Both the position numbers and the translations under genes were made by a program. The notes below the pieces were generated by a model that ran no database searches, was not told where the DNA came from, and saw nothing but the letters and a program-made list of their open reading frames with translations. DNA of 64,000 nucleotides from Ignavibacteria bacterium (GTDB taxonomy: Bacteria; Bacteroidota; Ignavibacteria; Tepidaquicellales; Tepidaquicellaceae), in NCBI GenBank assembly GCA_036262055.1, contig DATAJP010000003.1, positions 248,001-312,000 on the forward strand, in the 5' to 3' direction. Shown here one piece after another: positions 16,202-24,476 of this stretch (position 1 is the stretch's first letter; the number at the start of each line of letters is the position of its first letter).

Positions 16202-16822
16202 TTACTCCTCGTCCGGATTCTGGAATTTAAAGAAAAATGCTGCAATTGATGCTCCGACAAATGGTCCAAGAATGTAAATTGCGGTATTTGAAAGCAACTG
16301 TCTTGTTCCGAACAAATCTGCAATCATTGGTCCCAATGCAACCGCTGGGTTGAATGCTCCTCCCGATAAAGAACCGACAGAATAAGCACCTGCAAGGACT
16401 GTAAAACCTATTGCAAGACCATAATAAGAATTACCTGCAGCTTTTTTGGTTGTTGCAACGTTTAATACAACTAATGCGAGAGCAAATGTAAATGCAATTT
16501 CATAAAAAACCGCACCGATAAAGGATACTCCAAGGCTCGGCATAGGAAAGCCAATTGTGCCGAAATGTCTTTGAATAATGAAAGATGCTATTGTTGCACC
16601 GATAATCTGAAACACCATGTATATGCTTGCATCTTTTGCGTTAATTTTACCTCTGATTAAAATTGCCAATGTAACCGCAGGGTTATAGTGAGCCCCCGAA
16701 ATGTTTCCTCCCATATAGACCATGACCATTAAGATTGAACCAATTGCAATTGGGTTTGCCGACATCCCGATTGTTAAGACTAAGAAAAATGTTCCAACTA
16801 ATTCTGTAAGATATTTGTTCAT
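16202..16822 (-). CDS. Aquaporin-like MIP family channel with substituted selectivity-filter arginine
   Basis: At 206 residues it has six hydrophobic helices and the two half-helix motifs NPA (residues 47-49 and 158-160). The residue after the second NPA, almost always Arg in water and glycerol channels, is Val161 ('GGAFNPAVALGP'). The pore should therefore be less restrictive, and the solute cannot be called. The start has the strongest Shine-Dalgarno in the window. It lies downstream of bcp, ftsX and the symporter on the same strand, with a spacer of about 80 bases. Confidence 0.88.
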   Translation of the reverse strand: MNKYLTELVGTFFLVLTIGMSANPIAIGSILMVMVYMGGNISGAHYNPAVTLAILIRGKINAKDASIYMVFQIIGATIASFIIQRHFGTIGFPMPSLGVSFIGAVFYEIAFTFALALVVLNVATTKKAAGNSYYGLAIGFTVLAGAYSVGSLSGGAFNPAVALGPMIADLFGTRQLLSNTAIYILGPFVGASIAAFFFKFQNPDEE

Positions 16823-16824
16823 TA

Positions 16825-16833
16825 CACCTCCTT
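16825..16833 (-). promoter_or_regulatory. Strong Shine-Dalgarno of the aquaporin gene
   Basis: AAGGAGGTG on the minus strand ends two bases before the ATG. It is nearly the full anti-SD complement, in a window where most starts have no recognisable SD. Confidence 0.75.
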
Positions 16834-16900
16834 TATATTAAGGTTTAAATACTGATTTAATATTATATACACTTTATGAATTCAGAGAAAAAAATATTTT

Positions 16901-17353
16901 CTAAACTTCAGATAGAAGTGTTTCGACATGTTTCGGAACTTTAACGTTATCGAAAATTTTCTCTATAATTCCTTTTTCGTTAATAATGAATGTTGTGCGC
17001 ACTATTCCCATATATTTCCTTCCGTACATACTTTTTTCTTTCCACACTCCATAATCCTGAAGCATACTTAAGCTTTCATCAGATAGTAAAGGAAAATTTA
17101 AATCAAATTTCTTTTTAAATTTTGCATGGGATTTAACGGAATCTTTACTGACTCCAATAACAACCACATCTTTTTTCTTAAAAGTTTTTATGTTATCTCT
17201 GAAATCACATGCTTCTGCCGTGCAGCCGGATGTGTCATCCTTCGGATAAAAATATAAAATTACTTTTTTCCCGTTCAAATCTTTTAAACTGATAACCGAA
17301 CCATCATCGGCAGGTAAAGAAAAATCAGGAGCTTTATCACCAAATTTAAGCAT
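16901..17353 (-). CDS. bcp: Thiol peroxidase of the Bcp/PrxQ type
   Basis: This peroxiredoxin of 150 residues reduces hydroperoxides with thioredoxin-type electrons in the cytoplasm. The peroxidatic motif is 'FYPKDDTSGCTAEACDF', with peroxidatic Cys44 and a resolving Cys49 five residues later, as in atypical two-Cys BCP enzymes. The C-terminal half carries 'TFIINEKGIIEKIFDNVKV'. It starts nine bases after the ftsX stop, in the same direction. Confidence 0.93.
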   Translation of the reverse strand: MLKFGDKAPDFSLPADDGSVISLKDLNGKKVILYFYPKDDTSGCTAEACDFRDNIKTFKKKDVVVIGVSKDSVKSHAKFKKKFDLNFPLLSDESLSMLQDYGVWKEKSMYGRKYMGIVRTTFIINEKGIIEKIFDNVKVPKHVETLLSEV

Positions 17354-17362
17354 TTATATATT

Positions 17363-18229
17363 TTAATTTTTTACCGCTGCGCCTTTTGGAAAAAACATTC
17401 TCACAGATATTGCGCTTCCGATTAATCCGAGAAGAATACCGGAGCCAAAAACGAGCCAGTAGTTTGTAGTTAAAACAGATTCCAAATATGTATTCTTAAA
17501 TACCGATTTAAAAATCAAAAGAGAAATTACAAATAAAACGCTTCCAAGCAATCCCTGTATAATGCCTTCGATTAAAAATGGCGCTTGAATGAAAAATCTT
17601 GTCGAGCCAAGCAATTTCATAACCTCAATATTCTTTCGTTTGGAAAAAATCACAAGCCGTATTGTATTTGAAACGAGAAACAATGATGCAATAATTACGA
17701 TTATTAATATTACCAGATTATAAAATAATCGTGATGAAGACATTGATTCAATTAACTCAACGTCTTTTTGAGGATAAATTATGTCGCTGACAATCGGGTT
17801 TTTGGATAACTGTTCCTTTATCTTTTCAAGCCTGTCTTTTGATTTATATTCATCATATAAATTTATTCTGAATGAAGCAGGCAGGGGATTATATTCAAAT
17901 ATTTCAAGCATTTCTTTTCCATAATCTTCCTCAAATTTTTTATATGCTTCTTCTTTGCTGAAAAAATCAAAAACCTTAACTCCTCCTGTCCGTTTTATGT
18001 TCTCACGAAGAGAATCAAGAGATTCAGTTGAATAACTATCAACAAGAAATACTTCCAGCTCGACTCTGTTTTTTAATGCTTTAATGGTTTCGTTTGACCT
18101 TATTGAAATAACGTAATATAAGGTTATAAGAACCAAAGAAATCGTTATAGTTAAAATCGAGGCAAACGTTGACAGTTTTGCATTATTAAACCCCCGAATC
18201 GATTCCCTGAATATAAATTTAAAATTCAT
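17363..18229 (-). CDS. ftsX: Cell division protein FtsX
   Basis: This is the membrane half of the FtsEX complex, which activates peptidoglycan hydrolases at the septum. At 288 residues it has one N-terminal transmembrane helix after 'FIFRESIRGFNNAKLSTF', a periplasmic domain with 'LEVFLVDSYSTESLDSLREN', and three C-terminal helices with the FtsX-core segment 'FSKRKNIEVMKLLGSTRFFI'. No ftsE is adjacent; in this group the ATPase gene is often elsewhere. It follows the symporter gene after three bases. Confidence 0.92.
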   Translation of the reverse strand: MNFKFIFRESIRGFNNAKLSTFASILTITISLVLITLYYVISIRSNETIKALKNRVELEVFLVDSYSTESLDSLRENIKRTGGVKVFDFFSKEEAYKKFEEDYGKEMLEIFEYNPLPASFRINLYDEYKSKDRLEKIKEQLSKNPIVSDIIYPQKDVELIESMSSSRLFYNLVILIIVIIASLFLVSNTIRLVIFSKRKNIEVMKLLGSTRFFIQAPFLIEGIIQGLLGSVLFVISLLIFKSVFKNTYLESVLTTNYWLVFGSGILLGLIGSAISVRMFFPKGAAVKN

Positions 18230-18232
18230 TTT

Positions 18233-19999
18233 TTATTTTAACTTCTCCCAGCCCATTTTGTTAAAGCTCCAGACAATTACATATCCTGCGGCTAAACCAA
18301 TTGCAATAAACAATAAGCCCATGCCGATTTCACCGAAAATAATTTTACCCATTCCGAATAAAAACATATAAACCAGAATTACTCCCATTGCCCAGTCAAG
18401 CATTAAATAAAAATATCCGGAATCAGATTTTACATCAGGAAGCTTATTCGATATTTTCTTCCAGCCGATTCCTCCGGGATGCACTCTCTTATAAAATTCA
18501 ATAAGCTTACTTTCTTCAACAGGTTTCGATAAAAATGTTGCTATAAGCCATACAATTGTAGTTGCAGGAACAATTATATATAACGTAGTCGGGAATGCAA
18601 CCTCGGGGAAACCGAATTTTAAAATGCTATAAACCACAAATGGAGTAATTGTTGCAACGATTTCACTAACGGCATTTACTCTCCACCAATACCATCGCAG
18701 TATTAATACAAGCCCCAGACCTGCGCCGCACTCAATAACAAAGCTCCATACACCTGAAATACTTGTCATCTGTGTCGTTACTATAATTGACAAAAACATA
18801 AACACAATTGTCATTATCTTCGAAACTGAAACATAATGTTTTTCAGTTTCATTTTTCTTGAGAAATCTTCTGTAAAAATCATTCACAAAATATGATGTTC
18901 CCCAGTTCAGATGAGTTGCAATTGTTGACATATATGCAGCAAAAAATGCCGCAAGCAACAACCCTTTTAATCCCGCCGGAAGATAATCATTCATTGCTCT
19001 CACAAAGCCCATTCCTTTGTCAGCCATTGAAAGCTCAGGATATAAAACTATTGCGCAAAGCCCGACAATAATCCATGGCCAGGGTCTTATGCAATAATGT
19101 GCTATCTGAAAAAACAAAGTTGCAAGCAAAGAATTTTTTTCATCTTTTGCGCTCATCATTCTTTGAGCAATGTAACCCCCGCCTCCCGGTTCTGCGCCGG
19201 GATACCATGAAGCCCACCATTGAATGCCAATGAATGCAAGAAATGAAGATATTGTCAATGCCAGCACTCCGCCTGCGCCTATTGACGATTCTGCTGATGT
19301 AATTGTCGGTGTGAATTGTAATGCCCAATCAGGAAGTTTTGCTTTCAATCCTGAAATTCCTCCAATTGCAGGTTCATTAACAACTATGATTGCAAGAATG
19401 ATGCAGCCTGCCATTGCAAGACAAAACTGAAAAGCATCAGTAACCGCAACTCCCCATAAACCTGAAAGCGCTGAGTAAACTGCTGTGATTAACATACAAG
19501 CGCCAACATAAAAAAGAACATTCGATTCATTAACATATTCCGGAAACATTCCAAGCAAAATCTTTATCATCGCAAGATTTACCCAACCCATGATAATTGT
19601 ATTCATAACAACACCCATATAAATACCTTTGAATCCTCTGAGGAAAGATGCAAGTTTTCCTGAATATCTTAGTTCAATAAATTCTATATCCGTGAGTATG
19701 TTTGCCCGGCGCCATAACCTTGCAAAGAAAAACACTGTAAGCATTCCGCCAATTAGCATGTTCCACCATAACCAATTGCCTGCAATTCCGTTTTGCCCGA
19801 CAAGTTCAGTTACTGCAAGGGGAGTATCAGCTGCAAAAGTTGTTGCAACCATGCTGATACCTGCAAGCCACCAGGAGAGATTTCTTCCTGAAAGAAAAAA
19901 ACTTTCTGTATCTTTTCCCGCGCGTTTGGAATAGTATAAACCGATTGCTAATGAAATGAGAAAATATAAGACAATTATAACCCAGTCGATTATTTGCAT
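18233..19999 (-). CDS. Sodium:solute symporter family transporter
   Basis: This SSS-family (LeuT-fold) permease of 588 residues has about 13 hydrophobic helices. It opens 'IIVLYFLISLAIGLYYSKRA' with 'DTESFFLSGRNLSWWLAGIS' and 'STFAADTPLAV'-type residues (here MVATTFAADTPLAV) in helix 1. The Gly-rich stretch 'GAEPGGGGYIAQRMMSAK' and 'TIATHLNWGTSYFVNDFY' are typical of the branch that includes sugar and amino acid carriers. The substrate is not identifiable. It is the first gene of a minus-strand unit with ftsX and bcp. Confidence 0.9.
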   Translation of the reverse strand: MQIIDWVIIVLYFLISLAIGLYYSKRAGKDTESFFLSGRNLSWWLAGISMVATTFAADTPLAVTELVGQNGIAGNWLWWNMLIGGMLTVFFFARLWRRANILTDIEFIELRYSGKLASFLRGFKGIYMGVVMNTIIMGWVNLAMIKILLGMFPEYVNESNVLFYVGACMLITAVYSALSGLWGVAVTDAFQFCLAMAGCIILAIIVVNEPAIGGISGLKAKLPDWALQFTPTITSAESSIGAGGVLALTISSFLAFIGIQWWASWYPGAEPGGGGYIAQRMMSAKDEKNSLLATLFFQIAHYCIRPWPWIIVGLCAIVLYPELSMADKGMGFVRAMNDYLPAGLKGLLLAAFFAAYMSTIATHLNWGTSYFVNDFYRRFLKKNETEKHYVSVSKIMTIVFMFLSIIVTTQMTSISGVWSFVIECGAGLGLVLILRWYWWRVNAVSEIVATITPFVVYSILKFGFPEVAFPTTLYIIVPATTIVWLIATFLSKPVEESKLIEFYKRVHPGGIGWKKISNKLPDVKSDSGYFYLMLDWAMGVILVYMFLFGMGKIIFGEIGMGLLFIAIGLAAGYVIVWSFNKMGWEKLK

Positions 20000-20203
20000 A
20001 TTTTCATTTTGGGTTTATGGAAAGGATAATGATATATTGATAAAATGATGAAAATTTAACAAAAGTAAGAAAATTATTATTAAATAATAATATAAAACCT
20101 ATAAGCAAGTTTATGCGTTGACGGAATAAGAGTTAAAAAATCTATATGGAATTTATTATTATATGAGTTTAAATTGGAATGACTTTAAAATATAAAAATA
20201 AAA

Positions 20204-21034
20204 ATGAGATTTAAAAAATTTACTATTTGGCTTTTAATGCTGTCCTTCGGGGGAATTCTTTACATTAACTTGACAGCATTTGAAGATGGTATTGTTGGTT
20301 ATACCAAAAAAACCGAACCGACATTCGGATGCGGATGTCATGGTCTGGATGCATCACCGGGAACATCCGTTACCATACTCGGACCTTCACAAGTGGTATT
20401 CGGACAAACCGCAACATTTCAGGTCAGAGTCGTAAGATTTGGAATGAATGCAGCCGGAACAGATATATCGGCAAGATTTGGAAACGTTCTTTTATCTCCT
20501 CTCGACACAACATTGAAAAGAGACTCAACAAACATTTCCCTGGCATACGAGCTGACTCATAAGTTTCCTAAATTAGACCAGAGCGATACCGTAATATGGA
20601 CATTCCAGTATCAAGCGCCGATAATCGGTATTACAGATACTATCTTTGCAAACGGAAATGCTGTTGACCACGACGGACATTCTGAAAATGATTTCTGGAA
20701 CTGGGCTGACAACAAAGTTATTCACTTGGTTGTTGGAATCGAGGGCAACTCAAGCGTGGTTTCAAACTTTAAGCTGAACCAGAATTATCCGAATCCGTTC
20801 AATCCTGTTACAAAGATTTCCTTCAATCTTTATAAACCTGATGTAGTGAACTTATCGTTATTTGATATAAGCGGAAAAGAAATTGCGAAGCTTATAAATA
20901 ATAAATATTATCAATCGGGTGAGCAGGAAATCATTCTTGATGCATCAAGATTTAATCTTTCGAGCGGAATATATTTCTATAAGCTTCAGACAAGTACAAA
21001 TTCCGAAGTAAAGAAAATGGTGCTGAACAAATAA
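20204..21034 (+). CDS. Secreted choice-of-anchor-V-like protein with T9SS sorting tail
   Basis: A signal peptide covers about residues 1-25. The N-terminal domain, with 'GIVGYTKKTEPTFGCGCHG' and a beta-sandwich ending 'AVDHDGHSENDFWNWAD', resembles the choice-of-anchor V/Reeler-like domain found on FCB surface proteins. The segment C43-x-C45-H46 is shaped like, but not equal to, a haem-c CxxCH site. The C-terminal 85 residues are a T9SS type A sorting domain: 'NQNYPNPFNPVTKISFNLY' through 'SGIYFYKLQTS' to 'KMVLNK'. It is probably exported and then cleaved and anchored or released at the cell surface. Confidence 0.85.
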   Translation: MRFKKFTIWLLMLSFGGILYINLTAFEDGIVGYTKKTEPTFGCGCHGLDASPGTSVTILGPSQVVFGQTATFQVRVVRFGMNAAGTDISARFGNVLLSPLDTTLKRDSTNISLAYELTHKFPKLDQSDTVIWTFQYQAPIIGITDTIFANGNAVDHDGHSENDFWNWADNKVIHLVVGIEGNSSVVSNFKLNQNYPNPFNPVTKISFNLYKPDVVNLSLFDISGKEIAKLINNKYYQSGEQEIILDASRFNLSSGIYFYKLQTSTNSEVKKMVLNK

Positions 21035-21075
21035 GCTCAGTTTTTAAGTTCGTAAAGTTAATAAATTTATAAAGT

Positions 21076-21113
21076 AAAAAGGTATCAGGAATTATTTCTC
21101 GATACCTTTTATT
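21076..21113. terminator. Bidirectional terminator between the T9SS cargo gene and terC
   Basis: AAAAAGGTATC, a 14-base loop and GATACCTTTT. It separates two convergent genes, and each strand has a T run after the stem. Confidence 0.85.
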
Positions 21114-22064
21114 TTATGATTTTTTTTTCTTCGGATATTTTAATGAAAGTATTATCGATGAGGCAAGTAATATAAGGATTACGAGTAAAGATAACTCTGT
21201 GGGAATTACATGTGCAGCGTAATAATGATTAATTATCATTTTTACACCGACAAATACGAGTATCAATGACAACCCATAATTAAGATAATGAAACAACTCA
21301 ACCAGGTTTGCCATTGCAAAATATAATGCGCGCAGACCCAGAATCGCAAAGATATTGGAGCTGTAAACAATGAAAGGGTCACGGGTTACAGCAAGTATTG
21401 CAGGGATTGAATCTACTGCAAAGATAATGTCGGTTGTTTCAATAACAATAAGCACAATAAAAAGCGGTGTTGCATAAAGCCCGTGTTTCAAACGGACAAA
21501 AAAATCTCCACCGTGATAATCAGTGGTAACTTTAAAAAATTTCTTAAACAATCTGAGAACCGGATTTTTTTCAGGTTCAAGTTTCCTGTCATTCTGAAAC
21601 ATTAATTTTACACCGGTAAAAATTAAAAATGCTCCGAGAACATAAATCAGGAATGCAAACTTGTTAATTAATACAACTCCTGCAAAAATAAATATACCTC
21701 TTGATACTAACGCTCCGATAATACCCCAGAATAGGACTTTGTGCTGATACTTTGCAGGAACGTCGAAATATGCAAAAAGAATCACAAAGACAAATATGTT
21801 ATCTATGCTTAATGAACGTTCAATGACATAACCCGTAAGAAATTGCCAGGCAGCATCATTTTTGGATAAACCAAGCGGTGATTCATAAAACAGATAAATT
21901 CCAACATTGAAAATAAGTGCGAGGAGAACCCAGAAGACGCTCCATAGAAGAGCCTCTTTCATTTTAATGACATGAGACTTTCGGTTGATTACTCCGAGGT
22001 CAAGATACAATAATAAAGCAACCAAAACGTTAAAAACTACCCAGAAAGTGGTCTGATTATCCAT
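21114..22064 (-). CDS. TerC/Alx family integral membrane protein
   Basis: At 316 residues it has seven to nine hydrophobic segments and the TerC marks 'VVFNVLVALLLYLDLGVINR', 'AAWQFLTGYVIERSLSIDNI', 'VIETTDIIFAVDSIPAILAV' and 'TRDPFIVYSSNIFAILGLRA'. The paired acidic residues in the SxDN and DS motifs are conserved. Homologues export manganese or load it onto secreted enzymes, and others were named for tellurite resistance. The physiological role here is inferred only. No yybP-ykoY riboswitch is visible in its 235-bp AT-rich upstream spacer. Confidence 0.92.
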   Translation of the reverse strand: MDNQTTFWVVFNVLVALLLYLDLGVINRKSHVIKMKEALLWSVFWVLLALIFNVGIYLFYESPLGLSKNDAAWQFLTGYVIERSLSIDNIFVFVILFAYFDVPAKYQHKVLFWGIIGALVSRGIFIFAGVVLINKFAFLIYVLGAFLIFTGVKLMFQNDRKLEPEKNPVLRLFKKFFKVTTDYHGGDFFVRLKHGLYATPLFIVLIVIETTDIIFAVDSIPAILAVTRDPFIVYSSNIFAILGLRALYFAMANLVELFHYLNYGLSLILVFVGVKMIINHYYAAHVIPTELSLLVILILLASSIILSLKYPKKKKS

Positions 22065-22299
22065 TTATTAATTTTATCAGTGGTGAAATTAATAGAAATC
22101 CAAATTACTTTTTTACTTTTTCATTATAAAGTCAGACAGGATTTTAATAAAAGTTTTTCTTAATTTTCAAATATAATTTAAAATTATTTTTCAATATCAA
22201 AACTCATTCTTACTTTATATACAAATTTTATAGTTACTTTAAAATTAATATTTACTTAATATTACGTTCCTATATTTAACAATATAACATTACACTTAC

Positions 22300-24405
22300 T
22301 TGAGATATTTTTACCCGGTCTGCATCCTTTTTTGTGTTTTATCGTTCAGCGCTTTTCTTATACCCGGTGATAAAAATGGTAAAACCGACGACGTTAATAA
22401 TAAGTTCACCAACGTCGGTAATATTGCAATGACTGTGACTAATTACGGAACCATTGGTAACGGTTTTGTAAACTTTCCAAACCAACCCTCATGTCAATAT
22501 CCCAAAGGTTCAGGAATCGAAAATATGTTTCTTGGCGGGTTGTGGATTGGTGGATATAAAAACGGTCAGCTATATGTAACAACAGGTGCCCTTGACGTAT
22601 CTACCGCAACGCGTAATGAAGGATTTGAGTTCACAAACGCTGCAGGTTCGGGAATCCTCGAGCGTTCAAGCTTACCTACGTCATCGTTCTATAGACCCGA
22701 TGCTGTTTCTCATCAGGATTTTGTTTGTGATTTTTTTGATACCAATTTATCTGTCGGCAATGTTGTAATTCAGAATCACACACCAATGGGGACGAAAGTT
22801 CTTCTCCAGTCTTATACATACGATTTTAACTACGCTAACTTTTTTGTTCTCTTAAACTATAAAATAATCAACATCGGTTATCGCGGCGATAACGCTCCGA
22901 TTGACAGTTTGTATCTTGGTCTGTGGACAGATTGTGTTGTAAGAAACACAAACATTACCCCACCGGGCGGAACATCATTTTATAACAAAGGCGGTGACGG
23001 ATGGATTGATACGTTGCGAATGGCATATGAGTTTGATTATAACGGCGACCCGGGCTTTACAAATAATTATATCGGTATAAAGCTTCTCGGGACTTACCCC
23101 AAGCCATATACGGAAGCAACAAGACAAAGAACGAATTTTACGGTATGGCAGTTCAGAAATACAACTGACCCCGTTTATTTCTCACCCACAACTGACGCAC
23201 AAAGATATTCAAAGATGCAGGGCTTTCTTGCGCCGGGTATCAGAATTGATACAAACAGAATAAATTTTTTAAGACAAAACCCCGGTAACCGTTCAACACT
23301 GGTAACTTACGGTCCTTACAGAGATACCTCAGGCAACGCATTTTCTCTCAGATATTTGCAGGATACGGTTAATATAGTTTTTGGAGTTATCTGCGCAAAG
23401 AAAAACGGAACTGACCCGATGAATCTTGATACGGATTTCCAGAAAGAAATTTTATATAACAATGCTTTCTGGGCGCAGAGAGCTTATAATGGTGAAGATA
23501 GAAATGAAAATGGGCGTCTTGACCCTGGTGAAGATGTTAATGGGAATTTATTCCTCGACAGGTATCTGCTTCCATCACCGCCTGATATTCCAAAGTTAAA
23601 AACTGTCATCGCAAACCAGAACGTCACTCTTTACTGGTCAACCAATGGCGAGAATTCAGTTGACCCTATCTCAAACAGAAAAGATTTTGAAGGTTATAGA
23701 ATTTACAGAACTAATCCCGGTTCGGAACTCACGCTATCGGGTGATCTGACTGAACAATTGAATCTTATTGCAGATTTTGACAGCGCGCATAATTCTTACT
23801 TTAATAACACTGGGTTCGGATTCATAAAACTTAACACACCTATGACGTTTGAAGGTGATACTACAAAATACTGGTACAAATTTGATTTTCCTAATCAGCT
23901 GAATGGTTTTCAATATGTATATACCGTAACCGCTTATGACAAGGGTGATTCTGCACAAAATCTTGAGTCGCTTGAAAGTTCGCTTTTATCAAATGCACAA
24001 AGAATAGTTGTAGGAACTCCTGCAAACAATAATGAAAATGCAGAAATTGGAGTTTATCCCAACCCATATTATGGAAGCGCAATATGGGACGGAAGCGGTG
24101 CAAAAAAAGAAGTTTTAAGAAAAATATATTTTTATAATCTTCCATCAAAATGTGAAATTTCTATCTGGTCTTTATCCGGCGATTTAATTGATAAGCTCGA
24201 TCATGACGCAGCATCATATAATGGAAGCGATATTGAATGGTTCAAGACTTACTCAGATGGAACACAAAAATTTGCAGGCGGTGAACATGCATGGGATTTA
24301 ATTTCACGGGAAGGACAGGCAATTGCAACTGGACTTTATTTATTCACGGTTAAAGACGTAGTAACCGGCAACATCAAACGCGGAAAATTTTTAATAGTTA
24401 AATAA
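22300..24405 (+). CDS. Large secreted protein with a FlgD/T9SS-like C-terminal beta domain
   Basis: A signal peptide ends near residue 22, and the protein has 701 residues. After the extended beta-rich N-terminal part comes an Asp/Asn-rich EF-hand-like loop, 'GEDRNENGRLDPGEDVNGN', then a fibronectin-III-like region ('TVIANQNVTLYWSTNGEN'). The end, 'IGVYPNPYYGSAIWDG' to 'GLYLFTVKDVVTGNIKRGKF', resembles the sorting/FlgD-Ig domain but is less regular than the other tails here. TTG is the start. It is probably exported by T9SS; the ligand and function are unknown. It heads the run of exported proteins. Confidence 0.75.
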   Translation: MRYFYPVCILFCVLSFSAFLIPGDKNGKTDDVNNKFTNVGNIAMTVTNYGTIGNGFVNFPNQPSCQYPKGSGIENMFLGGLWIGGYKNGQLYVTTGALDVSTATRNEGFEFTNAAGSGILERSSLPTSSFYRPDAVSHQDFVCDFFDTNLSVGNVVIQNHTPMGTKVLLQSYTYDFNYANFFVLLNYKIINIGYRGDNAPIDSLYLGLWTDCVVRNTNITPPGGTSFYNKGGDGWIDTLRMAYEFDYNGDPGFTNNYIGIKLLGTYPKPYTEATRQRTNFTVWQFRNTTDPVYFSPTTDAQRYSKMQGFLAPGIRIDTNRINFLRQNPGNRSTLVTYGPYRDTSGNAFSLRYLQDTVNIVFGVICAKKNGTDPMNLDTDFQKEILYNNAFWAQRAYNGEDRNENGRLDPGEDVNGNLFLDRYLLPSPPDIPKLKTVIANQNVTLYWSTNGENSVDPISNRKDFEGYRIYRTNPGSELTLSGDLTEQLNLIADFDSAHNSYFNNTGFGFIKLNTPMTFEGDTTKYWYKFDFPNQLNGFQYVYTVTAYDKGDSAQNLESLESSLLSNAQRIVVGTPANNNENAEIGVYPNPYYGSAIWDGSGAKKEVLRKIYFYNLPSKCEISIWSLSGDLIDKLDHDAASYNGSDIEWFKTYSDGTQKFAGGEHAWDLISREGQAIATGLYLFTVKDVVTGNIKRGKFLIVK

Positions 24406-24413
24406 AGATAGAA

Positions 24414-24439
24414 GTCATTCCTGCGCAGGCGGGAATCCC
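24414..24439 (+). repeat. Family A repeat, copy 6
   Basis: The sequence is GTC-ATTCCT-GCGCAGGC-GGGAAT-CCC. It lies 37 bases before the next ATG, between two genes of the same direction. Confidence 0.8.
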
Positions 24440-24476
24440 AATCTTATACAGAAAGGAATTTTAAAAATATAATCTT

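Noticed and set aside
20068-20100. AT-rich hairpin (ATTATTATT...AATAATAAT) upstream of the symporter gene
   Set aside because: Such palindromes are expected by chance in AT-rich spacers, and it has no terminator-like GC stem.
22065-22299. Possible yybP-ykoY manganese riboswitch upstream of terC
   Set aside because: The spacer is very AT-rich and lacks the conserved GC-containing loops of that riboswitch.
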